Shown: positions 8,864-16,622 of the stretch, piece by piece
Numbering within the stretch: position 1 is the stretch's first letter
Layout of the letters: each line of letters opens with the position of its first letter
Source: an uncultured Myxococcales bacterium
GTDB taxonomy: Bacteria; Myxococcota_A; UBA9042
Direction of reading: 5' to 3'
NCBI GenBank assembly: GCA_937910235.1
Contig: CALENB010000492.1
Location: forward strand, 1 to 43,859
Length of the DNA: 43,859 bases
The notes under the pieces: model-generated
Seen by the model: the letters and a program-made list of their open reading frames with translations, nothing else
Database searches by the model: none
Told to the model about the DNA's origin: nothing
Made by a program: the position numbers and the translations under genes

Positions 8864-9772
8864 ATGCATGCACCGGACACCCGTCCCTTGCCACCCAGCT
8901 TTGCGCAGATTTGGGTGTCGGCCTTACGACCGCGCACGCTCGCTGCCGGGTCGGTGCCCGTGCTGGTCGGCGCGGCGCTGGTCTCGCGCAGCGGCGGGCT
9001 GAACGTCGCCATCACGCTGGCGTGCCTCGCCGGCGCGCTGCTGCTGCAAGTCGCCAGCAACTTCGCCAATGACGCCTTCGATACGCTGAAGGGCGCGGAT
9101 ACGGAGGCACGCCTCGGTCCAGCGCGCGCGACGCAACGCGGCTGGACGACCGCGCGCCAGATGCTCTTCGCCACCGCCCTCGTTGTCCTCGCTGCCCTGC
9201 TGGTAGGCGCGTGGCTGGTGAGCCTCGGCGGCTGGCCGATCGCCCTGATCGGGCTGACGGGCGCGGTCTGCGCGGTGGCCTACACCGGCGGGCCCGTGCC
9301 GCTGGGCTACATCGGGCTTGGCGATGTGCTCGTCTACGTGTACTTCGGACTGGCCGCTGTGGTCGGCACAGTGTGGCTTCAGCAACCGGCGCGCGCGCTT
9401 GAACTGGAGACGTGGCTCGCCGCGAGCGCCATCGGCGCGTTGGCCACGGCGATCCTCGTCGTCAACAACCTCCGCGACCGCCACACCGACGCCGCGTGTG
9501 GCAAACGCACGCTCGCGGTGCGGCTCGGCAGCCGGGGGACGCGGCTCGAGTGGAGCCTGCTCGTCGCTAGCGCCTTCGTGGCGGTTGGCGCGGCGGCGCT
9601 GCTGAGCGGCGACGCAGGCTGGTGGCTGCCGTGGTTGACGTCGCCGCTGGCGGTGCAGACGGGCCGCAGCGTCTGGCGCGAGGATGGCGGCGCCCTGAAC
9701 CCCCTGCTGGGCGCGACCGCCCGACTTGAGACGATCTTTGGCGTGCTGCTCAGCCTCGGCGTGACGCTGTGA
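8864..9772 (+). CDS. menA: 1,4-dihydroxy-2-naphthoate polyprenyltransferase (MenA)
   Basis: Predicted integral membrane UbiA-family prenyltransferase. It attaches the polyprenyl chain to 1,4-dihydroxy-2-naphthoate with loss of CO2, giving demethylmenaquinone. Its 302 residues contain about eight hydrophobic segments. The first prenyl-diphosphate site is NFANDAFDTLKGAD near residues 64-77, followed by the MenA-typical GPARATQRG. The second is NNLRDRHTDAACGKRTLAVR near residue 203. The N-terminal WVSALRPRTLAAGSVPVLVG is characteristic of MenA. The ribosome-binding site is weak (TTGGAC about eight bases before the ATG). The stop overlaps the next start in GTGA, so menA and menCE are translationally coupled. 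Confidence 0.95.
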   Translation: MHAPDTRPLPPSFAQIWVSALRPRTLAAGSVPVLVGAALVSRSGGLNVAITLACLAGALLLQVASNFANDAFDTLKGADTEARLGPARATQRGWTTARQMLFATALVVLAALLVGAWLVSLGGWPIALIGLTGAVCAVAYTGGPVPLGYIGLGDVLVYVYFGLAAVVGTVWLQQPARALELETWLAASAIGALATAILVVNNLRDRHTDAACGKRTLAVRLGSRGTRLEWSLLVASAFVAVGAAALLSGDAGWWLPWLTSPLAVQTGRSVWREDGGALNPLLGATARLETIFGVLLSLGVTL

Positions 9773-12700
9773 GCGCCGCGATCCTGCAGCCCGCTGGGGT
9801 GTCCATCGTCTCCGCGCGCTGCTTGCCGTGGCGAGCGCCGATGCCGGTCGTCGTGACCGCGCGTGGCACGCTGACGACGCGGCGAGGCTGGTGGCTCGAG
9901 CTGGTGGACGCCAGCGGCCGGACGGCCCGGGGCGAGGCGGCGCCGCTGCCGGCGTTTGGTGGTGAGACGCCGGACCGCTGCTTGCGCGCGTTGACGGCGT
10001 GGGTGCAGTCAGCGACCGGCACCGTCTGGTCGCGCGACATCGGACAATTGACCGCCGAACTCGACGCGTGCGACCTGCCGCCCGTCGCCCGGGCGGCGGT
10101 GTGCCAAGCGCTGTGGCAGCTCTGCGCGGACGCCGACGGCGTCTGCCTCGCGGACCTGATCAGCGACAACGCGGCGCGACGCCTGCCGCCAAGTCACCAC
10201 CTCGTCGCTACCGTCGAGGCGGCCGTCGCTGCGGTCGCCGTGGGCGCTACGGCGCTGAAAATCAAAGTCGGTGGCGCGCCCGCCGTCGATCTCGCGCGCC
10301 TTCACGCCATTGCCGCGGCGGTCGGCGGCGCGTGCGAGCTGCGGCTGGATGCCAACGGCGGCTGGTCCACCGCCCAAGTGGTGGCGATCTGGCCAGCGCT
10401 GCGGGCGCTGCAGATTCGCTGGATCGAAGAGCCGTGCGATCTGTCCGATCCGCGGGCGCGCGTCCTGTTGCGTGCGCTGCGCGCGTCTGGCGGCCCCGCG
10501 GTGCTCGCCGACGAGTCGTGCCGTGACGTGGCGACCCTCGATCGGATCGCCGCGGACGTCGACGGCGTCGTCATCAAGCCGATGCTCTGTGGCGGTCTGG
10601 ATCGTGCGGCCGCGCTGGCGGACCGCGCGGCGGCGCTGGGCCTTGGCGTCGTCGTCACCACCAGCTTCGGGACCGCCCTCGACTTGGCGACCGGCATCGC
10701 GGTCGCGAGAACCGCCCAGACGCTCTGGGGGTGCGGGCTCGATCCAGCGCACGCGACCGTTCGCCCCAAGGCCGCGGCCGACCAAACGGTCCTCCTCCCA
10801 GCGGTGCCCCATCCCGTCTTCGCGGCGGCGCGGCAGCGCCCGGACCACCTGGCCCTCAGCGACGGTCAGCGCACCTGGACCTGGCGGCAAGTCGCGGCTG
10901 CGGTCGCCACGCGCGCCGAACACCTCGCGACGGTCGGCGTGCGCACCGGCGATGTGGTGAGCGTCCGCGGCCCGCAGACTGGGCCGACAGCGCTGTGGCT
11001 GCACGCCGTGACGTGGTGCGGCGCGGTGCTGGCGCCGGTCGACCCTCACGCCCCCGCGGCGACCCAGCTGCGTCAGCTGCGCGCTTTGGACCCGGATTTC
11101 CTGCTTGATCTGAGCGCGCACGTGACCGACGTCGACGGGCACGCCCCGCAGACAGCCCGGTGGCGCACGCTCCGACCACCACCGGATGACGACCGCCGCC
11201 ACGGCGGTGATGACACATCATACGCCCCGGCGCCGTGGCCACTCGACGCCACCCGTCTCCGCCTGTGCACGTCGGGAAGCACGGGTAGCCCGCGCGCGGT
11301 GAACCTCTCAACCGGTCAGCTCCTGGCGAGCACGTTTGGCTCCACCCAGCGGCTCGGCCACGTTGCGTCCGATGTGTGGTGGTGTTGCTTGCCCCTGCAC
11401 CACGCAGGCGGGCTGTCGATCTTGCTGCGGACGGCTTGGCTCGCGACGACAACCGAGCTGCGGGCGCGTTTTGATCCACGCGCGCTCGCCGCAGCCATCG
11501 TGGCGGGAAGCTGCACCCAGGTGAGCCTCGTACCCGCGTGGTTGCACGACCTGCTGGCGCATTGGCCATCAGGGGCCCGCCCGCACCCCCGCTTTCGGCT
11601 GGCGCTAGTGGGCGGCGCCGCCCTGACCCAGACGTTGCGCGATGGCGCCGCCGCGGTCGGGCTGCCGCTCGCCGAGACGTGGGGCCTCACTGAGGCCGGC
11701 TCACAAGTGGCGACGCGCGCGCCGTGGGATGCGGCGCCGGCTGGACCCGGGACGCCGCTGTGTATCGCTGACGTGCACGCCAACGAGGCCGGGAGCACGC
11801 CACGTTTGCGCGTCACCGGGCCGCTCGTGGCGGGTGGCGCGCTGCAGACGAGCGACTGCGGCCACATCGCGGACGGTCAGGTCGTCGTCGATGGCCGCGC
11901 AGACGCCTGCTTTCAGAGCGGCGGCGAGCTGATCGACCCGGCGGCCTTAGCCCGCGCGTTGCGCCGCCACCCTGCCGTGCGCGACGCCGTGGTGGTCGGC
12001 CTCCCGCATGAGCGCCTGGGCCAGCGCACGGCGGCGCTGCTCGTGCTGCACCCCACCGCTCAACCGATCGCCGGCGCCGCCGACGCGACGAACACCGAGG
12101 CCACCGAGGCCACCGTGTGTGATGCCGTACAGCGGTGGATCGCCGAACAGGTGCGCGGTTTCGTCGTACCGCAGCCGATCGCGGTCGCGGCGAGCGTGCC
12201 ACGCACGGCCCTCGGCAAGGTCGACCACGCCGCGGTGTGCGCGTTGCTTGCGGCGCGCCCAGACACGCCACGCCCAGACACAGCACGATCGGGCGACGAG
12301 CGACCCAAACACCACCGGCGCGAGCTAGCTGGGGATGAGGTAGGCGGCGAACGCGGCCCGCAGCGCGGCGGGGATCGCGATCGGTCGGCCGCTGCCGCGG
12401 TCCATGCAGACGTGCACGTGGCGGACGACGACATGCGGCTGATCCCCCGTGATCTCGAAGCGCAAGCTCACGGAGGTCCTGCCGATGCGTTCGACCCGGA
12501 CGCCGACGACGAGCTTGTCGCCGAGCCGCATCGGGGCCTTGTAGTCAGCCTCGGCGTGCACCAACGGCATGATCCAGGGCTGCGTCACCAAGATCTCGGC
12601 CAGCGGCAACCCGACCTCGCTGAGCAGGCCCTCAAAAGCCGCGTGGGCGATCTCGAACGCCCTGGCGAAGAAGACGATGCCGGCGGCGTCGACCTCGGCG

Positions 12701-12786
12701 AATCGAACGAGATGGTGATGGTCAAATTGCATGGTGATGACTCAGTGCGCGACGCGGCTGGTGACAGCGCCACCGCGAGGAGGTGA
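9769..12786 (+). CDS. menC-menE: MenC-MenE fusion: o-succinylbenzoate synthase / o-succinylbenzoate-CoA ligase, with dubious C-terminal run-on
   Basis: A GTG-start frame of 1005 codons. Residues 1 to about 345 are an enolase-superfamily MenC: KIK (Lys164, Lys166), LRLDAN (Asp194), IEEPC (Glu220), ADES (Asp248) and IKPMLCGG (Lys270). It dehydrates SHCHC to o-succinylbenzoate. Residues 350-830 are an adenylate-forming ligase that makes the CoA ester: TSGSTGSPR (501-509), ETWGLTEAGS and the A10 lysine in LGKVD (Lys817). The usual GRxDD motif reads GRADA, with Ala713 replacing an aspartate. Beyond about residue 835 the frame has no family resemblance and lies antisense to the thioesterase gene at 12325-12732. 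Another reading frame has a TAG at 12326, exactly at that gene's stop. The true end may therefore be near 12328, with a frameshift in between. The fusion itself has no stop between the two domains. Confidence 0.88.
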   Translation: MSAAILQPAGVSIVSARCLPWRAPMPVVVTARGTLTTRRGWWLELVDASGRTARGEAAPLPAFGGETPDRCLRALTAWVQSATGTVWSRDIGQLTAELDACDLPPVARAAVCQALWQLCADADGVCLADLISDNAARRLPPSHHLVATVEAAVAAVAVGATALKIKVGGAPAVDLARLHAIAAAVGGACELRLDANGGWSTAQVVAIWPALRALQIRWIEEPCDLSDPRARVLLRALRASGGPAVLADESCRDVATLDRIAADVDGVVIKPMLCGGLDRAAALADRAAALGLGVVVTTSFGTALDLATGIAVARTAQTLWGCGLDPAHATVRPKAAADQTVLLPAVPHPVFAAARQRPDHLALSDGQRTWTWRQVAAAVATRAEHLATVGVRTGDVVSVRGPQTGPTALWLHAVTWCGAVLAPVDPHAPAATQLRQLRALDPDFLLDLSAHVTDVDGHAPQTARWRTLRPPPDDDRRHGGDDTSYAPAPWPLDATRLRLCTSGSTGSPRAVNLSTGQLLASTFGSTQRLGHVASDVWWCCLPLHHAGGLSILLRTAWLATTTELRARFDPRALAAAIVAGSCTQVSLVPAWLHDLLAHWPSGARPHPRFRLALVGGAALTQTLRDGAAAVGLPLAETWGLTEAGSQVATRAPWDAAPAGPGTPLCIADVHANEAGSTPRLRVTGPLVAGGALQTSDCGHIADGQVVVDGRADACFQSGGELIDPAALARALRRHPAVRDAVVVGLPHERLGQRTAALLVLHPTAQPIAGAADATNTEATEATVCDAVQRWIAEQVRGFVVPQPIAVAASVPRTALGKVDHAAVCALLAARPDTPRPDTARSGDERPKHHRRELAGDEVGGERGPQRGGDRDRSAAAAVHADVHVADDDMRLIPRDLEAQAHGGPADAFDPDADDELVAEPHRGLVVSLGVHQRHDPGLRHQDLGQRQPDLAEQALKSRVGDLERPGEEDDAGGVDLGESNEMVMVKLHGDDSVRDAAGDSATARR
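12325..12732 (-). CDS. menI: Hotdog-fold acyl-CoA thioesterase, probable 1,4-dihydroxy-2-naphthoyl-CoA hydrolase
   Basis: A 135-residue single-domain hotdog protein of the 4-hydroxybenzoyl-CoA thioesterase family. The N-terminal VRFAEVDAAGIVFFARAFE block carries the catalytic aspartate (AEVDAAGIVFF, Asp16). The strand pairs YKAPMRLGDKLVVGVRV and RTSVSLRFEITG are typical. In this setting the obvious substrate is DHNA-CoA, the product of MenB, which must be hydrolysed before MenA acts. YbgC-like or other aromatic acyl-CoA substrates cannot be excluded. The gene sits opposite menCE and polyprenyl synthase; its ATG is 59 bases from the synthase start in the divergent direction. The ribosome-binding site is weak. 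Its stop lies in the palindrome CTAG at 12325-12328. Confidence 0.85.
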   Translation of the reverse strand: MQFDHHHLVRFAEVDAAGIVFFARAFEIAHAAFEGLLSEVGLPLAEILVTQPWIMPLVHAEADYKAPMRLGDKLVVGVRVERIGRTSVSLRFEITGDQPHVVVRHVHVCMDRGSGRPIAIPAALRAAFAAYLIPS

Positions 12787-12790
12787 GGCG

Positions 12791-13876
12791 ATGAGGGAAG
12801 CGACGCAACGGCAGGTTGTCAACATGGGCGCCCGGGCGCAGGTGCTTGAGCCGCTGACCGCGGTGGCACGCACACACGGATTGATCGACGTGGCGACGCG
12901 GCTCGATCGCGTGCGGGTCTGGCTGGAGTCCGATCTCGACGATCTGAACGACGCGCTGGCCGAGACCCGCGCGAACGGCGTCGACCTCGGCCGTCTCGCG
13001 GCGCGGCATCTGCTGGAGCAGCCCGGCAAGCGCATTCGCCCGCTGTTGGTGTTCCTCACCGCGCGGCTCGGACGGCCCGTGGCGGGCGACGTGGTGCGCG
13101 ATTTGGCCGTGGCCGCGGAGTTGGCGCATGCGGCGACGCTGCTGCACGACGACGTCATCGACCAAGGCACCGAGCGGCGCGGCGCGCCGACCGCGCGGAT
13201 GATTTTTGGCAACTCCGCGAGTGTGCTCGGCGGCGATCATCTGCTGATCGAGACCCTGCGCCGCGTCGAGCGGAGCGGTCACCCGACGCTGCTGCGCGGT
13301 ATCATCGAGGTCATCGGCGAGATGGTCGCGGCGGAGGCGCTGCAGCTCGAGGTTCGCGGCCGCTTTGTGCCGGATGAAGCGGTCTATCAGCGCGTCGTCG
13401 CCGGCAAGACCGCCGTCCTGTTCTGCTGGGCCATGCGCGCTGGAGCGACCGCGGCGCAGCTACCGGAGGCCCAGATCGACGCGCTGAGCCGCGCCGGAGA
13501 GCAGCTGGGGCTGGCGTTTCAGCTGGTCGACGACGCGCTCGACCTCGCCGACGACCCTGCGATCACGGGCAAAGACACGCTCCTTGACCTGCGTGAGGGC
13601 AAGTTGACGTGGCCGTTGCTCGTCGCTTGTGAGCGGGACGCCGGGCTGGTGGCGCAGCTCCAGGACGTCGCTGCGCACCCGTCCATGCTCGACGACCCCG
13701 CCCACGCGGCTGCGCTGCGGCTGCGCATCTTAGCGACCGGCTGTGTGGACGCGACGCGGCGACGCGCGACCGAAGCCGCAGATCAGGCGCGGGCGACACT
13801 GCGGGTGTTGCCGGCGAGCGCAGCACGCGACGCGCTCGACACCGTCGTGGAAGCGGCGGTGGAGCGCTGCCGCTAG
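12791..13876 (+). CDS. Long-chain trans-polyprenyl diphosphate synthase
   Basis: Predicted soluble enzyme extending an allylic diphosphate with isopentenyl diphosphate to make the menaquinone side chain (heptaprenyl or octaprenyl class). The 361 residues contain GKRIRPLLVFLTARL, the first aspartate-rich motif in LLHDDVID and the second in FQLVDDALDLADD, plus GKDTLLDLREGKLTWPLL. The small residues before the first motif (AHAATLLHDD) fit a long-chain product, but chain length cannot be stated. The start at 12791 has GAGGAGGTG upstream; an in-frame ATG at 12731 lies inside the region opposite the thioesterase start and is less likely. It stands between menCE and aroF, as expected for quinone supply. 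Confidence 0.92.
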   Translation: MREATQRQVVNMGARAQVLEPLTAVARTHGLIDVATRLDRVRVWLESDLDDLNDALAETRANGVDLGRLAARHLLEQPGKRIRPLLVFLTARLGRPVAGDVVRDLAVAAELAHAATLLHDDVIDQGTERRGAPTARMIFGNSASVLGGDHLLIETLRRVERSGHPTLLRGIIEVIGEMVAAEALQLEVRGRFVPDEAVYQRVVAGKTAVLFCWAMRAGATAAQLPEAQIDALSRAGEQLGLAFQLVDDALDLADDPAITGKDTLLDLREGKLTWPLLVACERDAGLVAQLQDVAAHPSMLDDPAHAAALRLRILATGCVDATRRRATEAADQARATLRVLPASAARDALDTVVEAAVERCR

Positions 13877-13975
13877 GACCGTTCTGACACGGCGAAGCAG
13901 CCGGCGGCCCCTCCGGGCGACGCCGCTGAGTTCGCCGCCAACGCTGCGGCCCGACCGCACGAAGTGGAGGATGGC

Positions 13976-14968
13976 ATGACCATCATTTTGACCCTGCAGG
14001 CCAACGCTGACGCCGGTCGGCTCCGAGGCGAACTGCAACGGCTCGGTCTCTGGGCCCAGCCGCTCTCCAATCCAGCCGGCCAGCCGGCCGCTTTTGCGCT
14101 CGGTCAACACTCGAGCCATGTGCCGAGCGCAGCCCTGGCCGCGCTGCCCGGCGTAGCCCACGTGCTCGCCAGCGCGGCTGGGCACCCGCTGCTCGACGCG
14201 CTGCGAGGCCAGACGGTGCGCGTCGGACCAACGCTGCGCATCGGCGCGGGCGCGCCGCCTGTGCTCGCCGCCGGGCCCTGCAGCGCCGAGTCCGCCGACC
14301 AGGTTTTGGCGACCGCCGTGGCGGTGAAGCAGGCCGGCGGCAGCCTGTTGCGCGGTGGGGCGTACAAACCGCGCACCAGCCCCTACGCCTTCGCTGGTGC
14401 GGGTCGCGACGCGCTTGGCTGGTTGCGCGACGCCGCCGACCGGACCGGCCTCGCGCTCGTCACCGAGTGCCTCGCAGAGTCCGATGCGGCGCGCGTCGCC
14501 GAGGTCGCGGACCTGGTTCAGATCGGCTCACGCAACATGCAGAACTTCGCGCTGCTTCGCGCCGTGGGCGCCACGGGCAAGCCCGCGCTGCTAAAACGCG
14601 GCGCAGCGGCGACCCTCTCCGAGTGGCGCCTCGCCGCAGAGCACCTGCTGGCGTCTGGTTGCCCGGGCGTCATCTTCTGCGAGCGCGGGGTGCGCGGCGT
14701 CGACAGCGAGACGCGCAACGTCCTCGACCTGGGCGCGGTCGCGCTGCTGGCCGGTGTCGATGCGCTCCCAGTCTGGGTAGATCCCAGCCACGCCGCCGGT
14801 CGCCGCGACCTCATCGCGCCGCTGGCACGCGCCGGATTGGCGGTGGGGGCCCACGGCCTGCTCATCGAGACCCATCCCGACGCCGCGACGGCGCAGTCCG
14901 ATGGCGCTCAGGCCCTGCCCTTTCAGGATCTATTTGCCCTGACCGCCGATCTGCCGTTCGGCGCCTGA
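13976..14968 (+). CDS. aroF: 3-deoxy-7-phosphoheptulonate synthase (DAHP synthase, type I beta)
   Basis: Predicted first enzyme of the shikimate pathway, condensing phosphoenolpyruvate and erythrose 4-phosphate. In 330 residues it has a short N-terminal ferredoxin-like regulatory region (about 1-75) and a TIM-barrel domain. Family blocks are [69 protein letters not shown] and GLLIETHPD. The CERG, SHAAG and DPSH segments carry metal and phosphate ligands in this family. The start at 13976 is preceded by GGAGG five bases away; a GTG at 13964 is in frame but overlaps the Shine-Dalgarno. Its place among men genes suggests it supplies chorismate for menaquinone. The N-terminal domain may allow feedback control. 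Confidence 0.93.
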   Translation: MTIILTLQANADAGRLRGELQRLGLWAQPLSNPAGQPAAFALGQHSSHVPSAALAALPGVAHVLASAAGHPLLDALRGQTVRVGPTLRIGAGAPPVLAAGPCSAESADQVLATAVAVKQAGGSLLRGGAYKPRTSPYAFAGAGRDALGWLRDAADRTGLALVTECLAESDAARVAEVADLVQIGSRNMQNFALLRAVGATGKPALLKRGAAATLSEWRLAAEHLLASGCPGVIFCERGVRGVDSETRNVLDLGAVALLAGVDALPVWVDPSHAAGRRDLIAPLARAGLAVGAHGLLIETHPDAATAQSDGAQALPFQDLFALTADLPFGA

Positions 14969-14977
14969 GGAGTCTCC

Positions 14978-15772
14978 ATGCCCACGCTCCCTACCCGCGT
15001 CCCCAACCCTACCGCGTCAGAGGCCGCCGCGTCCGAGCCTGCAGCGTCCGAGCCTGCAGCGCTGTCGCTCGGCAGCGGCGAGATGTTCAATCGCATCGCG
15101 ACGCGCTACGACCGCCTCAACCGCTTCATGAGCTTCGGTCTGGACCGACTCTGGCGGCGACGACTGGTGCGGAGCCTTGGACCGCTGGCCGCCGGCGACC
15201 GTGTCCTCGATGTCGCGAGCGGCACAGCTGACGTCGCGATCGCCGTGGCCAGCGCGTGGCCCGGCACCCTCATCACAGGGCTGGATCCATCGGCCGGCAT
15301 GCTCGGCGTCGGACGAGACAAGGTGGCGGTTGACGGGCTCGTGGCGCGGATCGAGCTCGTCGTTGGCGACGCGCAAGCGCTGCCGTTTCCCGACGACCAC
15401 TTCGCCGCGACCTGCATCAGCTTCGGGATCCGCAACGTGCCTGACCGCGCCCTCGGCCTGCGCGAGATGGCCCGAGTCACCCGGCCGGGCGGCGTCGTGG
15501 CCGTGCTCGAGCTGAGCGAACCGCGGGGTGGGCTGCTGTCGCCGTTCGCCCGTTTTCATGTGCATCACGTCGTGCCACGGCTCGGCGCTTGGCTCTCGGG
15601 CGAGCGGGAGTATCGTTACCTGCAAGAGAGCATCGCGGCCTTTCCGCCGGCGCAGGATTTCGCGGCGCTGATGACTGCGTCTGGCTTAGCGATTGAGCGG
15701 GTGCAGGCGCAGACCTTGGCGACGGCGCACCTGTATGTCGCGCGGAAGACGCCCGCGCCGCCGCCAGACTAA
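14978..15772 (+). CDS. menG: Demethylmenaquinone methyltransferase (MenG/UbiE)
   Basis: Predicted S-adenosylmethionine-dependent C-methyltransferase that converts demethylmenaquinone to menaquinone, the last step. The 264-residue protein has the UbiE signatures MFNRIATRYDRLNRFMSFGLD and WRRRLVRSL, the SAM motif VLDVASGTADVAIAV, GLDPSAGML, and FPDDHFAATCISFGIRNVPD followed by ALGLREMARVTRPGG. The first 30 residues are an Ala/Ser/Glu/Pro repeat not usual for the family. GAGGAG stands about six bases before the ATG, and the gene starts nine bases after aroF, so the two are cotranscribed. It converges on menH with a 22-base gap in which I see no clear terminator. Confidence 0.95.
   Translation: MPTLPTRVPNPTASEAAASEPAASEPAALSLGSGEMFNRIATRYDRLNRFMSFGLDRLWRRRLVRSLGPLAAGDRVLDVASGTADVAIAVASAWPGTLITGLDPSAGMLGVGRDKVAVDGLVARIELVVGDAQALPFPDDHFAATCISFGIRNVPDRALGLREMARVTRPGGVVAVLELSEPRGGLLSPFARFHVHHVVPRLGAWLSGEREYRYLQESIAAFPPAQDFAALMTASGLAIERVQAQTLATAHLYVARKTPAPPPD
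15014..15058. repeat. Three 15-bp units in the menG N-terminus
   Basis: Two identical units gcgtccgagcctgca (15029-15043, 15044-15058) follow a diverged copy at 15014-15028. They encode ASEPA-type pentapeptides that extend the MenG N-terminus in frame. Confidence 0.8.
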
Positions 15773-15794
15773 ACCTCGACTGCGCGGCAAGCCG

Positions 15795-16622
15795 TCAACG
15801 AGCCTGAGAATCCGGGAGCGTCGCAGCGATCGCCTGAAGACACGGGCCCGGCTGCTCCAGGTGCACGTGATGGCCAGCGCGCGGCACCACGACCAGCGTC
15901 GACCCCGGCGTCGCGGCGTGGGCCGCGCGCAACAGCGCGGTGTACTGCACGTCGTCTCGCCCAGCGACCCACATCAGCCGCGAACCCAGGGACCTCAGCG
16001 CGGGCAGCCGGTCGGGCTGACGACCGCTCGACAGCGCGACCAAGGTGCGCGCGCGCGCGTCTGGATCGCCGAGGGCACGGCGCGCGCGGACCTGAGCAGC
16101 GGTGGGCACACGATCCAAGGTGCGCAGCAGCGGCGCGGCGTACCAGCCCGCGACGAACGCCGGAAGTCCCGCCGCACGCAGCGCCGCGGCCCGCGCCTGA
16201 TCGACGTCGAGGCGTGCCAGACGCTGCGCTGGGTCCGCAAAACCGGGGTGTCCGCTGATGAGGACGGCGCTCGCGAGCAGGCTGCGGGTGTGTAGCGCCG
16301 GCGCCAACACCATGGCCACGCGTGCGCCGAGCGAGTAGCCGACCACGGTGACACCAGCGCTCTGACCACGGCCGCGCGCCCGCGCCTGATGCCGCGCGAT
16401 GCGGACCAACAGCGCCTCGCACAGCGGCTCAAAGGCGGCTGAGTCATCGGCGAGCGGGGGCGACGCGCCGTGCCCTGGCAGGTCGACGCGCAGGTGCCGA
16501 AACCGAGGCAGCTGCGCGACCAGCGGCGTCCAGTCGTCGCGATCGCCCAAAAAACCGTGCAGCCAAACGATCAGCGGCCCGTCGTCTGGCCCGAGGAGCT
16601 GGGCGGCGAGCGCGAGCGTCAC
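15795..16622 (-). CDS. menH: MenH-like alpha/beta hydrolase (SHCHC synthase)
   Basis: Predicted 2-succinyl-6-hydroxy-2,4-cyclohexadiene-1-carboxylate synthase, which removes pyruvate from the MenD product. The 275-residue alpha/beta hydrolase shows IVWLHGFLGDRDDWTPL, the DLPGHGASP turn, the nucleophile elbow GYSLGARVA (Ser), an acid in VAGRDDVQY and the histidine in AGHHVHLEQP. The GTG start at 16622 overlaps the menD stop as GTGA, and the protein then begins at the usual place before LHGF. A longer frame reaching 16826 would overlap menD by 200 bases with an Arg-rich, non-homologous extension and is rejected. Third gene of menF-menD-menH. Confidence 0.92.
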   Translation of the reverse strand: MTLALAAQLLGPDDGPLIVWLHGFLGDRDDWTPLVAQLPRFRHLRVDLPGHGASPPLADDSAAFEPLCEALLVRIARHQARARGRGQSAGVTVVGYSLGARVAMVLAPALHTRSLLASAVLISGHPGFADPAQRLARLDVDQARAAALRAAGLPAFVAGWYAAPLLRTLDRVPTAAQVRARRALGDPDARARTLVALSSGRQPDRLPALRSLGSRLMWVAGRDDVQYTALLRAAHAATPGSTLVVVPRAGHHVHLEQPGPCLQAIAATLPDSQAR

